Shown: piece after piece, positions 43,965 through 53,274 of the stretch
Layout of the letters: every line of letters starts with the position of its first letter
Position numbering within the stretch: position 1 is the stretch's first letter
DNA from: SXRF01 sp038043465
GTDB lineage: Bacteria; Pseudomonadota; Alphaproteobacteria; Rickettsiales; SXRF01
Assembly (NCBI GenBank): GCA_038043465.1
Contig: JBBTBX010000021.1
Span: 12,301 to 76,300, forward strand
Length of the DNA stretch: 64,000 nt
Direction of reading: 5' to 3'
Notes under the pieces: model-generated
The model's database searches: none
What the model was told of the DNA's origin: nothing
The model's input: only the letters and a program-made list of their open reading frames with translations
Translations under genes and position numbers: made by a program

Positions 43965-44411
43965 ATGCCAGACAGCAACACCATTGTTACCCAAGCCCGA
44001 ACATGGATCGGTACACCGTTTCACCACCAGGCGCGGCTTAAAGGCAAAGGCTGTGATTGCCTCGGCCTGATTGTCGGCGTGGTGGATGAACTGGGCTTGA
44101 AGGATAAGCACGGCCAGCCGCTCGCGGGGTATGACGAGGTGACCTATTCCAAAGAGCCTGACGGCGCGTATCTCACCGAGAAGCTCACGGCGTTGCTGGA
44201 TGAAGTGCCGATAGCCGAAGCGCAGGCAGGTGATCTGGCCTTGTTCAAGGTGCGAGAGAACCCGCAGCACATGGCATTTCTCACCGATTATGAAAACACG
44301 CTGGGGATGGTTCATTCCTACGCGCCAGCCCGTCGGGTGGTGGAACACCGCCTCGATGATGACTGGAAACAACGACTTGTGAAGGTATTCAGATGGCAGC
44401 CATCGTTCTAG
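43965..44411 (+). CDS. NlpC/P60 cell-wall peptidase tail protein (GTA gp14-like)
   Basis: A 148-residue NlpC/P60 peptidase, the counterpart of GTA gp14, which cuts peptidoglycan crosslinks as DNA enters the host. The catalytic Cys is in KGKGCDCLGLIVGVV near residue 27, and the His is in NPQHMAFLTDYENTLGMVHSY near 102. The start MPDSNTIVTQ at 43965 is chosen since upstream codons lie in the terminator. It overlaps the megatron gene by 19 bases. Confidence 0.9.
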   Translation: MPDSNTIVTQARTWIGTPFHHQARLKGKGCDCLGLIVGVVDELGLKDKHGQPLAGYDEVTYSKEPDGAYLTEKLTALLDEVPIAEAQAGDLALFKVRENPQHMAFLTDYENTLGMVHSYAPARRVVEHRLDDDWKQRLVKVFRWQPSF

Positions 44412-47400
44412 CAGCCGCCGCGAGTTCTGCGGCCTCATCCATCGGCGCGGGTGCATTTGCCGCAGCGTTGGCGGGTGGTGTGGGCGGATATTTGGGCGGC
44501 TTTATTGACCGTTCCATTTTCGGCAGCAAGGCACGCATCAATCAGGAAGGTTCGCGCCTGACGGATTTGATGGTGCAGGCTTCCACCTATGGCAAGTCGA
44601 TACCCGTGGTTTATGGCAACGCCCGTATTGCGGGAAACGTGATCTGGTCGCGCCCGATTCAGGAGCATGTGACCACGACAACGCAATCCTCGGGTGGTGG
44701 TAAAGGTGGCGGCGGTGGCGGAAGCGTGGAAACCACCACCACGACCTACACCTACACGGCAAGCCTTGCGGTGGCGATTTGTGAAGGCGCGATCAGCGAA
44801 GTGGTGCGCGTATGGGCGGATGCAAAGCAGCTTGACCTGACGGCTGGCAGCTATTCGCTCTATCTCGGTGATGAAACGCAGCTGCCTGACACGTTTATGT
44901 CGTCCTTCTATCCCGCAGGGCAAACGCCAGCCTATCGCGGCACGGCCTATGTGGTGATTAAGGATTTCCCGCTGGGGGATTTCGGCAACCGTATTCCGAA
45001 CTTTACCTTCGAGGTGCGCCGCACGCTGAAAAAGCCCTTCGACCTTGAGGATAAAATCAAGGACATCACCATCATTCCAGGCGCGGGTGAGAATGTTTAC
45101 GACACGGTGGTGCAGGAGAAAACCAGCGGCCAGCAGGATGTATCAGGCAATTTCGTGCAAGGTGGCAAAGTCACCAAAATGAACCTGAACAACCTGAATA
45201 ATAAAGCCGATGTGCTGGTGGCACTCGATAACCTCAAAGCCAACCTGCCCAATGTGGAATGGGTGTCGGTGGTGGTGAACTGGTTTTCGGATTCCGCAGA
45301 TCCTGCGGTGAGCATTATCAAACCAGCGGCGGAGTTTAATAGCCAAGGCGCACGCATTGCGCCCGATGACTGGTCGGTGGCAGGATTTAACCGCAACAAC
45401 GCGCATGTGATTTTAACTTTTCCTGATGGTTCGCCCACTTATGGCGGCACGCCCACGGATAAAAGCATCATTCGCTTGTGCCAGGAATTGAAGGCGCGTG
45501 GCTACAAGGTGCTGTTTTACCCGATGGTGCAAGTGGACACTATCACGCCACAGCCAAAACCGTGGCGCGGCAGGATTATACCGACCAATGCCACCGATGC
45601 GGCTAACTTCTTCACCCGCACCAATGGCTATAATGCTTTCATCACGCACTATGCCAACCTGAACGTGGGCGGCGTATTGCTGAAGAATAATATCGACGCT
45701 TTCATGATCGGCTCGGAATTGGTGGGACTTACCACCTATATGAGCAGCGCGGGTGTATTCCCAGCGGTGACGCAGCTGAAAAGCCTTGCCGCCACGGTGA
45801 AAACCGCCGTCGGCGCAGGTGTGAAAGTGGCTTATGGTGGGGATTGGAGCGAGTATCATTCCGTAAACGGCTGGTATCACCTCGATCCGCTATGGAGCGA
45901 TAGTAATATCGACGTGGTGGCGGTTGATTGCTACTTCCCACTTACGCCCGATTTGCCGCAGGCACAAATTGACTATCAGGCAGTTTATGACGGTTGGACG
46001 CAGGACGAAGGCTGGGATTATTACTGGGACGGCACACGCACCACCAAAACCTTCTATTCAGGCGCAACCTATGCCTGGAAGAACATAAAACACTGGTGGA
46101 ATAGCACCCACACGAATCCTGATGCCAGCGGCACGGCGTGGACGGCCAAGATGAAACCCGTGTGGTTTTCGGAGATTGGCTTTCCTTCGGTGGATGGATG
46201 CGCCAACCAGCCCAACGTGTTCGTTGACCCTGACTCGGTAGAAAGTTTCTATCCTCGGGGTTCGCGCTCGCGGGTGGATTTTCTGGCGCAGCGCACCGCG
46301 CTCGATGCCTCGATTGACTATCTCAATGCGGAGAACGCGCTGGAAGCCAATTTCATTCCGCGTAAGTTCGTGTGGACATGGGATGCACGGCCGTTCCCGT
46401 TTTTCCCTGACCTCGGCTCGGTATGGGCGGATGGGAGCAACTGGAAAACAGGCCACTGGGTGCAAGGCAAGCTGGGGCTTTCGAGCCTTGGGCAGATCGT
46501 CGCCGACCTATTGAAAAAGGTGGGTTACGACAACACCATGTACGACACCAGCCGCCTGACGGATATTGTGTCGGGCTTTATCGTGAGCAACAGGCAAACG
46601 GTGCGTGCCTGTTTGGAGCAATTGGCCTCGGCTTATTTCTTCGACATGGTGGAATCGGACGGGCTGCTGAAGTTCATCAAGCGGGGCAAGGTTTCCAACA
46701 CCACGCTGGATTTCTCGGAACTGATGCCGCGTGATGATGCGATTGATACCTTCACCATCACCCGCACGCAGGAACTGGAATTGCCGCGCCAGGTGGATGT
46801 CATCTATCTGAACCGCACGGCTGACTATCAGGCTGGCACGCAATCCTCGCAGCGGCAAACCGTCAAAGCGGTGGATTATGCCACCGTGAACCTGCCGATT
46901 GTGCTTTCGGATCAGGAAGCCAAGGTGGTGGCGGATGTGACGCTCTACAATGTGTGGGTCGGGCGCGTGCAATACCAGTTCACTGTGCCGCCGAAATATG
47001 CGCTGCTTGAGCCGACCGACGTGATTACCATCACGAAGGATGGCGCGTCGTATGTCATGCGGATCAATTCCACCAAGCTGGTGCGAAACGGGATGCAGGA
47101 ACTCTTAAGCGTGGCCGAAGATGTGTCATCCTATGATTTCTATAATCCCGCAGGTACTGGCACGCCCAACATTCAGCCGCCGACGAGTATTTCCGCCACG
47201 CGGCTGGAACTGCTCGACCTGCCAGCATTCCCCACCGATGCGGTGACGGATGCCTATTTGCGCTATGGCGTGGTGGGCTTGGGCGGGGACTGGACGGGTT
47301 CGGCGGTTTACCGCTCGGATGATGGCGGCGCAAACTATGCCTTGATGCAAACGCTTACGGCGCAGGCAACCATCGGTGCGGTGCTGAATATCATCCCTGC

Positions 47401-48112
47401 GGGGACGGTGTACACTTGGGATAACAGCACGACCATTGATGTGCTTTTAACCTTCGGCCAGCTGCAGAGCGTGACCGATATTGCCGTGCTGAATGGCGCG
47501 AATGTGTGCGTCATCGGCGATGAAGTGATCCAGTTCCAAACCGCGACACTGCTCGACACGAATAAATATCGTTTGTCTGGCCTTTTGCGGGGGCGGCTGG
47601 GTACGGAATGGGCTGTAGGTAGTCACATAGCGGGTGAACGCTTCATTATGCTGACAAACGCCCTTGCGCGGGAACTGATGGCATCCTCGGGCTGGGGTAT
47701 CGCCAAAAAGTTCAAGCCTGTGACGGTTGGCTCCACACTCGGGGCGACCACCGCGCAGGATTTTACCTATGCGGCAAAGGCTCTGAAACCTTATTCCCCC
47801 GTGCATATCGAGGGCAGCAGAAACGTGGGTGGTGATCTGACCATCACCTGGAAGCGGCGCACGCGCATCGGTGGGGATTGGCGGGACGCAGTGGATATTC
47901 CGCTTTCTGAAGAAGCCGAACGCTACGAGGTGGAAATCATGCAGGGGGTGACGCTGAAACGCACCATCATCGGCCTGACAACGCCCACGACCATCTACAC
48001 CGCCGCGCAGCAAGTGACGGACTTCGGTTCGGCGCAAAGCGGTATTTCGGTGCGGGTTTATCAGCTTTCAGCGATGGTCGGACGTGGATATGCGGGAATC
48101 GCAAACATCTAA
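44393..48112 (+). CDS. GTA gp15-like baseplate megatron/host-specificity protein
   Basis: A 1239-residue tail-tip protein. The N-terminus has the Ala/Gly-rich IGAGAFAAALAGGVGGYLGGF and GKSIPVVYGNARIAGNVIWS. A GTA TIM-barrel domain spans about residues 200-690 (SELVGLTTYMS, YGGDWSEYHSVNGWYHLDP, VWFSEIGFPSVDGCANQPN with a Glu in a glycosidase-like position, and KFVWTWDARPFPFFPD). The C-terminal part has beta-rich tail modules (DVIYLNRTADYQAGTQ) and RLSGLLRGRLGTEWAVGSH, a signature of gp15-like proteins. It forms the spike hub and receptor-binding region. Confidence 0.92.
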   Translation: MAAIVLAAAASSAASSIGAGAFAAALAGGVGGYLGGFIDRSIFGSKARINQEGSRLTDLMVQASTYGKSIPVVYGNARIAGNVIWSRPIQEHVTTTTQSSGGGKGGGGGGSVETTTTTYTYTASLAVAICEGAISEVVRVWADAKQLDLTAGSYSLYLGDETQLPDTFMSSFYPAGQTPAYRGTAYVVIKDFPLGDFGNRIPNFTFEVRRTLKKPFDLEDKIKDITIIPGAGENVYDTVVQEKTSGQQDVSGNFVQGGKVTKMNLNNLNNKADVLVALDNLKANLPNVEWVSVVVNWFSDSADPAVSIIKPAAEFNSQGARIAPDDWSVAGFNRNNAHVILTFPDGSPTYGGTPTDKSIIRLCQELKARGYKVLFYPMVQVDTITPQPKPWRGRIIPTNATDAANFFTRTNGYNAFITHYANLNVGGVLLKNNIDAFMIGSELVGLTTYMSSAGVFPAVTQLKSLAATVKTAVGAGVKVAYGGDWSEYHSVNGWYHLDPLWSDSNIDVVAVDCYFPLTPDLPQAQIDYQAVYDGWTQDEGWDYYWDGTRTTKTFYSGATYAWKNIKHWWNSTHTNPDASGTAWTAKMKPVWFSEIGFPSVDGCANQPNVFVDPDSVESFYPRGSRSRVDFLAQRTALDASIDYLNAENALEANFIPRKFVWTWDARPFPFFPDLGSVWADGSNWKTGHWVQGKLGLSSLGQIVADLLKKVGYDNTMYDTSRLTDIVSGFIVSNRQTVRACLEQLASAYFFDMVESDGLLKFIKRGKVSNTTLDFSELMPRDDAIDTFTITRTQELELPRQVDVIYLNRTADYQAGTQSSQRQTVKAVDYATVNLPIVLSDQEAKVVADVTLYNVWVGRVQYQFTVPPKYALLEPTDVITITKDGASYVMRINSTKLVRNGMQELLSVAEDVSSYDFYNPAGTGTPNIQPPTSISATRLELLDLPAFPTDAVTDAYLRYGVVGLGGDWTGSAVYRSDDGGANYALMQTLTAQATIGAVLNIIPAGTVYTWDNSTTIDVLLTFGQLQSVTDIAVLNGANVCVIGDEVIQFQTATLLDTNKYRLSGLLRGRLGTEWAVGSHIAGERFIMLTNALARELMASSGWGIAKKFKPVTVGSTLGATTAQDFTYAAKALKPYSPVHIEGSRNVGGDLTITWKRRTRIGGDWRDAVDIPLSEEAERYEVEIMQGVTLKRTIIGLTTPTTIYTAAQQVTDFGSAQSGISVRVYQLSAMVGRGYAGIANI

Positions 48113-48138
48113 TTTCACAAAAAAAACAGGAGGAAATT

Positions 48139-48327
48139 ATGACTGAACAACAAGAAGCAGAAAATCTGGAAGTGCATGTAGCAGTGTGCGCCGAACGCTA
48201 CAAATCTCTGGGGCAGAGGTTGGAGCGTATTGAGAAAGTGATGTGGTGGATGCTCACCACTTTGATTCTTGCCCTCATGGGCATGCTCTTTCAATTGGTA
48301 ATTTTAATAGGAAGGAAAATTATATGA
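48139..48327 (+). CDS. XhlA-like small membrane lysis protein
   Basis: A 62-residue protein with a charged helical N-terminus (HVAVCAERYKSLGQRLERIEK) and one C-terminal transmembrane helix (VMWWMLTTLILALMGMLFQLVIL). The layout matches haemolysin XhlA-like phage proteins found with holins. AGGAGG precedes the ATG. It overlaps the following holin gene by 4 bases, so the lysis genes are coupled. Confidence 0.75.
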   Translation: MTEQQEAENLEVHVAVCAERYKSLGQRLERIEKVMWWMLTTLILALMGMLFQLVILIGRKII

Positions 48328-48749
48328 TTACATTACTTGGTTCTTTTCTGGGTTTTATCTCAGCAGCATTTCCTGATTTGTTAAAACTGCTCCGTGACGC
48401 ACAGGATAGAAAACACGAAATCACCATCCTGCAAATGCAGATGGAACAGCAAAAACAAGAAGCTTCACAGAGATTGGAGGAAATCCAAATCAATGCCGAC
48501 ATCACCGAAAGCTCCGCCCTCTACAAAACCTACACCACTGGCATATCTTGGGTGGATGCATTGGGCGGCACAGTTCGTCCTGTAATTGCCTACAGTTTTT
48601 TCATCCTCTATGCAGCGGTGAAGGTGATGCAATTTTCCGCTGACATGCCGTGGCTTCTCTGGACGGCAGAAGACCAAGCCATTTTCGCAGGCATTATCAG
48701 CTTTTATTTCGGGCAACGGGCAATGAGTAAGCTGCGGGCAGAAAAATGA
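48324..48749 (+). CDS. GTA-type three-helix holin
   Basis: A 141-residue protein with membrane segments at about residues 2-18, 85-105 and 115-133 around a charged coiled region (RKHEITILQMQMEQQKQEAS). It matches the GTA holin family (three-TM holin for gene transfer release), with YTTGISWVDALGGTVRPVIAYSF and IFAGIISFYFGQRAMSK. It would open the inner membrane for endolysin. The stop overlaps the endolysin start by 4 bases. Confidence 0.85.
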   Translation: MITLLGSFLGFISAAFPDLLKLLRDAQDRKHEITILQMQMEQQKQEASQRLEEIQINADITESSALYKTYTTGISWVDALGGTVRPVIAYSFFILYAAVKVMQFSADMPWLLWTAEDQAIFAGIISFYFGQRAMSKLRAEK

Positions 48750-49187
48750 GGCATATCAGCGAAGACGGTCTGCGCCTGATCCGCCGTTTTGAGGGATTTT
48801 CGCCAGTGATTTACCTCTGCCCCGCTGGCTACCCCACCATCGGTTATGGACACCTGATAACCGAAGCCAACAGAGAACAGTTCCTGGACGGGGTGGACGA
48901 GGACGAAGCCCTCGATCTGCTTCGTCAGGATGTGTGCGGTCACAGAACGAGCCGTCCTTCGCCTCATCAATGTGTCACTAACTGACGGGCAGTTCGACGC
49001 GCTGGTTTCCTTCACCTTCAATCTTGGTGCGGGCGCGCTCCAACGCTCCATACTCCGCCGCAAGGTAAACCGTAAAGAGCATGCCGATGTACCAGCCGAA
49101 CTGATGAAATGGGTCTGGGCTGGTGGCAGAAAGCAAAAGGGGTTGGTGAGAAGGAGGAAAGCTGAGGCAGAGGCATACAAAAAATAA
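48746..49187 (+). pseudogene. GH24 phage lysozyme (endolysin) split by a +1 frameshift
   Basis: The first frame (48746-48985) encodes the catalytic half: FEGFSPVIYLCPAGYPTIGYGH near residue 15, with Glu, Cys and Thr in the E-8aa-C-5aa-T spacing. After LLRQDV it departs into an unrelated C-terminus. The second half in the next frame (from about 48930) reads TERAVLRLINVSLTDGQFDA and KWVWAGGRKQKGLVRRRKAEA, the normal continuation. One extra base, apparently a T near 48931-48933, separates them. It may be a true inactivating mutation, a sequencing or assembly error, or programmed frameshifting. The catalytic residues themselves are intact. Confidence 0.85.
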
Positions 49188-49201
49188 GTTACGACAGTAC
49201 T

Positions 49202-49429
49202 TTAGTTCCTGAATAAATTTTTTGACAAATTCCTTTTGGCAAAATTCATCACTGGCTTTTCAAGCAAAAAGTACGATAATGAAGCAATAGCGACAGTAAC
49301 AAATATTCCAATTATTGCTTCTTGAAGAAAATTTATTTGTGTCATAAGCGGAAAATGATCAATTAATAGCGTAAATATTAATGCATGCCAAAGATATATC
49401 ATAAAAATTCGACTTGCAGTTGAAATCAT
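49202..49429 (-). pseudogene. C-terminal remnant of an acyltransferase gene
   Basis: A 75-codon minus-strand frame that reads RIFMIYLWHALIFTLLI, then VTVAIASLSYFLLEKPVMNF, which is the end of an acyltransferase-3 (OafA/YrhL-type) membrane protein: last two helices and the LEKPV tail. The rest of the gene is absent upstream (49430-49525 is non-coding), so this is a truncated leftover, next to two intact relatives. Confidence 0.6.
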
Positions 49430-49525
49430 TTGACATAAAACCCTTAATAAAGGATTTATGATTCGTGACTGGTAGGATTTAGAAGTGGCAGTCTGTCGTG
49501 GGAAGTAGGATAAGAATTTTATAAT

Positions 49526-50575
49526 ATGGCAGATAAATATAAGTTATTTGGAACGTATAGAGCTATATTGGCATTATTTGTTGTATTTGAACATTTTTTA
49601 CCAGCGTTTGCGCCTAAGGATTGGGAATTTATTAATAGTGTTATATGGGGGCGAATAGGAGTGCTCCTGTTTTTTGTGGTTTCTGGGTTCGTTATAGCCG
49701 ATGCGTGCGATAGCTTTTATAAAAATCGTCCACTTGCATTTTTAAAAAACAGATTCTGGAGGATATATCCTCCATATATCCTTGCCTTATTTTTATCAAT
49801 AATTATTCAATATCTGCTTTCTTACCTTCAGGCTAAAGCAATCTTGCCAGCGCAGCCTGAACCACCATATTATGCCAGAATACCAGAGAAATTGGTGCTG
49901 CTAAAAAATTTAGTTGCTCCTTTTGATACTGACATACCAAACGGGTTGGAGCATTACACAATATATGTTCGTTATATATGGGCTGTGGTAGTAGAAATAC
50001 AATTTTATCTATTCATGGCGGCAGTAGTATTGCTCCGTATACCCCTGCTTATGGCTGTAATTGCAGCATTATCCATATATTTTTATTCAATGTACTACAA
50101 TCTTCCCAGCCAATTGGTGGTTGTTAATTCTATACCATATTTCCTGCTCGGTATATTGATGTATGTGCTGACACTCAGGAAAAATAAAACCAATATCTGG
50201 CTTGTATTGCTGACAGCATTTGTTGCTTATTTAACTATTAATAATTTTTGTATGGGATCAAATAAAAAATTTGACGTAGTGCTTACAACAGTTATTTTCT
50301 CCGCAATGCTTGTGGTTTTATATATTCTATCGCACATAAATTCAAATAACCTGCTTATTAAAAAAATTGATTCTCTGCTTGGGAACATTTCATATCCTCT
50401 ATATTTGAATCATTATATAGTTGAAATAGCTATTGTCGGATTGTTGCCTCGTAGTAGCACCACTTTTATTTGCGGAATAGTCATAGTTCTGGCTTTTTCT
50501 TATGCAGCATATATATCCGTAGAGCCGTTTACCAAAAGAATCAGGAATAAAGTCAGGGGATATGCTTTGAATTGA
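49526..50575 (+). CDS. acyltransferase family protein (OafA/YrhL-type)
   Basis: A 349-residue membrane protein with about ten helices, of the acyltransferase-3 family that O-acetylates LPS, exopolysaccharide or other glycans. Recognisable stretches are GTYRAILALFVVFEHFLPAF near the N-terminus, IGVLLFFVVSGFVIADAC, LKNRFWRIYPPYILALFLS with the conserved Arg, and YPLYLNHYIVEIA near the end. Gene content (lysis genes before it, a second acyltransferase after it) is that of a serotype-conversion locus. The DNA is AT-rich. Confidence 0.87.
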   Translation: MADKYKLFGTYRAILALFVVFEHFLPAFAPKDWEFINSVIWGRIGVLLFFVVSGFVIADACDSFYKNRPLAFLKNRFWRIYPPYILALFLSIIIQYLLSYLQAKAILPAQPEPPYYARIPEKLVLLKNLVAPFDTDIPNGLEHYTIYVRYIWAVVVEIQFYLFMAAVVLLRIPLLMAVIAALSIYFYSMYYNLPSQLVVVNSIPYFLLGILMYVLTLRKNKTNIWLVLLTAFVAYLTINNFCMGSNKKFDVVLTTVIFSAMLVVLYILSHINSNNLLIKKIDSLLGNISYPLYLNHYIVEIAIVGLLPRSSTTFICGIVIVLAFSYAAYISVEPFTKRIRNKVRGYALN

Positions 50576-50601
50576 GCAAGCTGATTTCTGTGGAAATAAC
50601 A

Positions 50602-52620
50602 TTATTCAGCATTGTTTAAACCCCATTTTGTATCCGCTGCTTCAAATATTTTTTGCACAACTAAATCGGTTCCTGCCCGCGAAAGATGGCTGTTATCAAC
50701 GTAAAAAATATTTTCACTGTCATGGGTAACACATTTATCTTTTTCAAAACTATCGCAGAAGATTTTTTCTGGATATACTCGGATAAGGTTTGGACTATTA
50801 CCTACATTATCCAATGCCTCATAAGCCTTAGCACTGCGTTCTTTAAAAGTAGAATAAGGTCTAGTAATGTCCGGTTGCAAGCGGCGGATTGCAAGCTTCA
50901 TAATACGACGTGGAATATGGTAGTCATATTCAGGAACCGGGTAAACTAAAATCACTTTATGCCCCATAACCAGTAAATTCTTGATGCTCTTAGTAAACGC
51001 ATCTTTAACAAAATCAATTCTTTGTTCTTCTGGTAAATCCTTGCCTACAGGTACTAGAAAAGGTATAGATTTGCCATCTTCGCGAGTATCAAATTTTTTT
51101 CCACCAAGATAGGTTACTTCGCGTCCGCTAATGACAATAACCTGCGGCTTCATCTTTTCAATTAAGTTTAATCTCTTAGCATTTACTTCTGAACATTTAT
51201 TGTCTTTTTCTATATAAAATTCAAAATCTCCAGTAATGTATGGGCAGCCTGTTGAAGTCATTATGCTGTAGTTATCTTTTCGCTGATTCAGAATATTGGT
51301 AAAAGCTGGCAGCATCGTTTCCACATGGCTATCACCAAGAAATAACCAGTGTGGGCGAGCATCAGAGCCATTGAATTTACAAGCATTCTCAGGAGGGCGT
51401 GAAAAACAGGTTTTATCATCCTGCTTTATCAAATCCCATTGCCGCTTTACTTCCGTGGCTTTCAGTCCCATAGTGCTGAGCCGATTTGGCAGCCCATCCA
51501 TCTTATTGCCGATATAGCCAAATATAAACAGGGATGTTGAGCAAAGTAATGTTAAAGCCCAGATTGTTCTGGTAGATATGATAGCGCGGTTTCTAAATGG
51601 TGTTTCAACATATTTCCATGACAGATAGGCAAAGACAAAACAGAACCCAATCAGTATTGTGTATGTGAAATTGTCAGGCTGATCGAATAAATACGTACGC
51701 GCAAAAGCGAATACAGGCTGATGCCACAGATATAACGAATATGATATTAATCCAATACTAACCAGGAATTTTGAAGATAATAATTTTGAAATAAAATCAT
51801 TTCCTGCAAACCATAATATAAAGGCTGTACCTAATACTGGTATAGCCAGATAAATTGATGATGATTTGTTTTCATCAAGCATGACAACGCCATAGGTAAT
51901 ACATAGCATCCCCAGAAATGGCATTACGCTGTTAAGTACACCATAGGATTTTCTGCCATAATCCTGTTCGAGTTTTGCCAGCAATGCCCCGATCAGAAGC
52001 TCCCATCCACGACTGGGAAGAAGATAAAAGCTTGCCTGGCTATCCACCAAACCCATACGGTATGACCTGTCAAAGGAAATAATAATTGCTATAACAATGG
52101 CGATAGGAAGAAAGCGGCGCAGATATTTGACATAAATAAAAAGTCCCAGCGGAAACAGCACATAAAACTGCTCTTCAACGGATAGGCTCCATGTGTGCAT
52201 TAATGGTTTCAGGTCATTGCTTTCGGCAAAATAACTGCTACTTTCCCGCCATAGTTGGATGTTGGATACAAAGACGGAAATGGCAGCCAGACTTCGGGAA
52301 AATTCTTTATATGGGTCAGGAAACAACCAGAACCAGGAAAAAGGTATAGACGCGAATATAACGAGAAATAGCGCAGGCAGAATGCGCCGCGCGCGCCGTT
52401 CATAAAATTTCAGGAAGGAAAAGTTGTTTTTTGCGATGTCAGCAAGGATAATGCCTGTAATCAGGTAGCCGGAAATAACAAAAAATATATCAACACCGAC
52501 ATAACCGCCTTTAAAGGGATTTATGCCAAAGAAATTCATTCCAGCGTGGAAAAATATAACGGAGAGAACAGCAATAGCGCGTAAACCATCAATCTCTGCG
52601 CGATATTTCAATGACGACAT
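50602..52620 (-). CDS. acyltransferase-SGNH fusion protein (OafA-like)
   Basis: A 672-residue protein with an N-terminal acyltransferase-3 membrane domain of about ten helices (LKYRAEIDGLRAIAVLSVIF, GGYVGVDIFFVISGYLI, FYERRARRILPALF) and a C-terminal periplasmic SGNH hydrolase-like domain from about residue 415, with HWLFLGDSHVETMLP for the catalytic Ser and DNSHLSRAGTDLV near the end for the Asp-His pair. Such fusions acetylate O-antigen sugars. It faces the preceding acyltransferase and is divergent from the toxin operon. Confidence 0.9.
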   Translation of the reverse strand: MSSLKYRAEIDGLRAIAVLSVIFFHAGMNFFGINPFKGGYVGVDIFFVISGYLITGIILADIAKNNFSFLKFYERRARRILPALFLVIFASIPFSWFWLFPDPYKEFSRSLAAISVFVSNIQLWRESSSYFAESNDLKPLMHTWSLSVEEQFYVLFPLGLFIYVKYLRRFLPIAIVIAIIISFDRSYRMGLVDSQASFYLLPSRGWELLIGALLAKLEQDYGRKSYGVLNSVMPFLGMLCITYGVVMLDENKSSSIYLAIPVLGTAFILWFAGNDFISKLLSSKFLVSIGLISYSLYLWHQPVFAFARTYLFDQPDNFTYTILIGFCFVFAYLSWKYVETPFRNRAIISTRTIWALTLLCSTSLFIFGYIGNKMDGLPNRLSTMGLKATEVKRQWDLIKQDDKTCFSRPPENACKFNGSDARPHWLFLGDSHVETMLPAFTNILNQRKDNYSIMTSTGCPYITGDFEFYIEKDNKCSEVNAKRLNLIEKMKPQVIVISGREVTYLGGKKFDTREDGKSIPFLVPVGKDLPEEQRIDFVKDAFTKSIKNLLVMGHKVILVYPVPEYDYHIPRRIMKLAIRRLQPDITRPYSTFKERSAKAYEALDNVGNSPNLIRVYPEKIFCDSFEKDKCVTHDSENIFYVDNSHLSRAGTDLVVQKIFEAADTKWGLNNAE

Positions 52621-52740
52621 GTTTGTTGAGCTTCAATTCCATTATTTTTGGCTGCAATGAAAGAAATCTGTAACATTGCGCCTTGTTTCTTTCAAGATAA
52701 AAGCTGGCGCGCAAAGCATTAAATAATTATTAATATGCTG

Positions 52741-52769
52741 TTGACATTTTAATTTTTGAATGGTTATCT
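52741..52769 (+). promoter_or_regulatory. possible promoter of the HlyC-RTX operon
   Basis: A consensus -35 TTGACA at 52741-52746 is followed after 17 bases by TGGTTATCT, which offers a TG extended -10 with a poor hexamer. It lies in the AT-rich intergenic region (52621-52848) between the divergent acyltransferase and the toxin-activation gene. If used, transcription starts near 52776 and excludes the TTG codon at 52756 as a start. Confidence 0.4.
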
Positions 52770-52848
52770 ATTCTTTTATTTATTAAACTTTGACGTGAAT
52801 AAGGCAATCGGGGAAGTGGCAGGACAGAAGCAAAATATACTTGGTGAA

Positions 52849-53274
52849 ATGCCGCCAGAGCAGCGCAGCCGCCTGTTTGGCGATATTATGACGCTGATGC
52901 TTAATTCCCCAACCCACCTGAATTACAAAATCCAGCATTTTAATAATATTGTGCTGCCGCCAGTGCAGCTTAATCAATACCGGATATATCATGATGCGAA
53001 GAAGCGTCCAGTTGGTTTTGTGTCATGGGCGATGCTTTCGAAAGCGGCGGAGGATAAATTCCTTAACCACGCCACGCCACTGACGCTGGAAGAATGGGCA
53101 AGTGGCGACAAAATCTACATTATGGAATTTATCGCCCCATATGGCCACGCGCAAAAAATCGCTGCTGACCTGAAAAAACGCTACCCCAAACACAAAGCCA
53201 ACGCCGTGCGCTATGACACGACCGGCAAAAACGGGAAAATCATCACGACGTTTTATGGGGAGGGAGTGGGATGA
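52849..53274 (+). CDS. HlyC-type toxin-activating lysine acyltransferase
   Basis: A homologue of HlyC, which uses acyl-ACP to fatty-acylate internal lysines of RTX toxins in the cytoplasm. From ATG 52849 it has 141 residues, and the catalytic His of SPTHLN falls at residue 23, exactly as in HlyC. NQYRIYHDAKKRPVGFVSWA, LTLEEWASGDK and IMEFIAPYGHAQKIAADL follow; the HlyC Asp92 position appears to be Glu93 here. In-frame GTG 52795 and TTG 52756 give longer forms. It overlaps the next gene by 4 bases. The large RTX protein downstream is its presumed substrate. Confidence 0.85.
   Translation: MPPEQRSRLFGDIMTLMLNSPTHLNYKIQHFNNIVLPPVQLNQYRIYHDAKKRPVGFVSWAMLSKAAEDKFLNHATPLTLEEWASGDKIYIMEFIAPYGHAQKIAADLKKRYPKHKANAVRYDTTGKNGKIITTFYGEGVG

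Noticed and set aside
47447..48037. A 196-codon minus-strand frame in the megatron gene
   Set aside because: It is a GC-rich antisense shadow of a well-supported coding region, without motifs or a ribosome binding site.
35381..48112. A true gene transfer agent cluster
   Set aside because: The cos-like site, lambda-type terminase, repressor region, replication gene and conversion genes indicate a prophage that packages its own genome; only the tail part is GTA-like.
49430..49525. A promoter (TTGACA at about 49434) for the acyltransferase gene at 49526
   Set aside because: No -10 hexamer stands at a workable distance, so the site is not supported.
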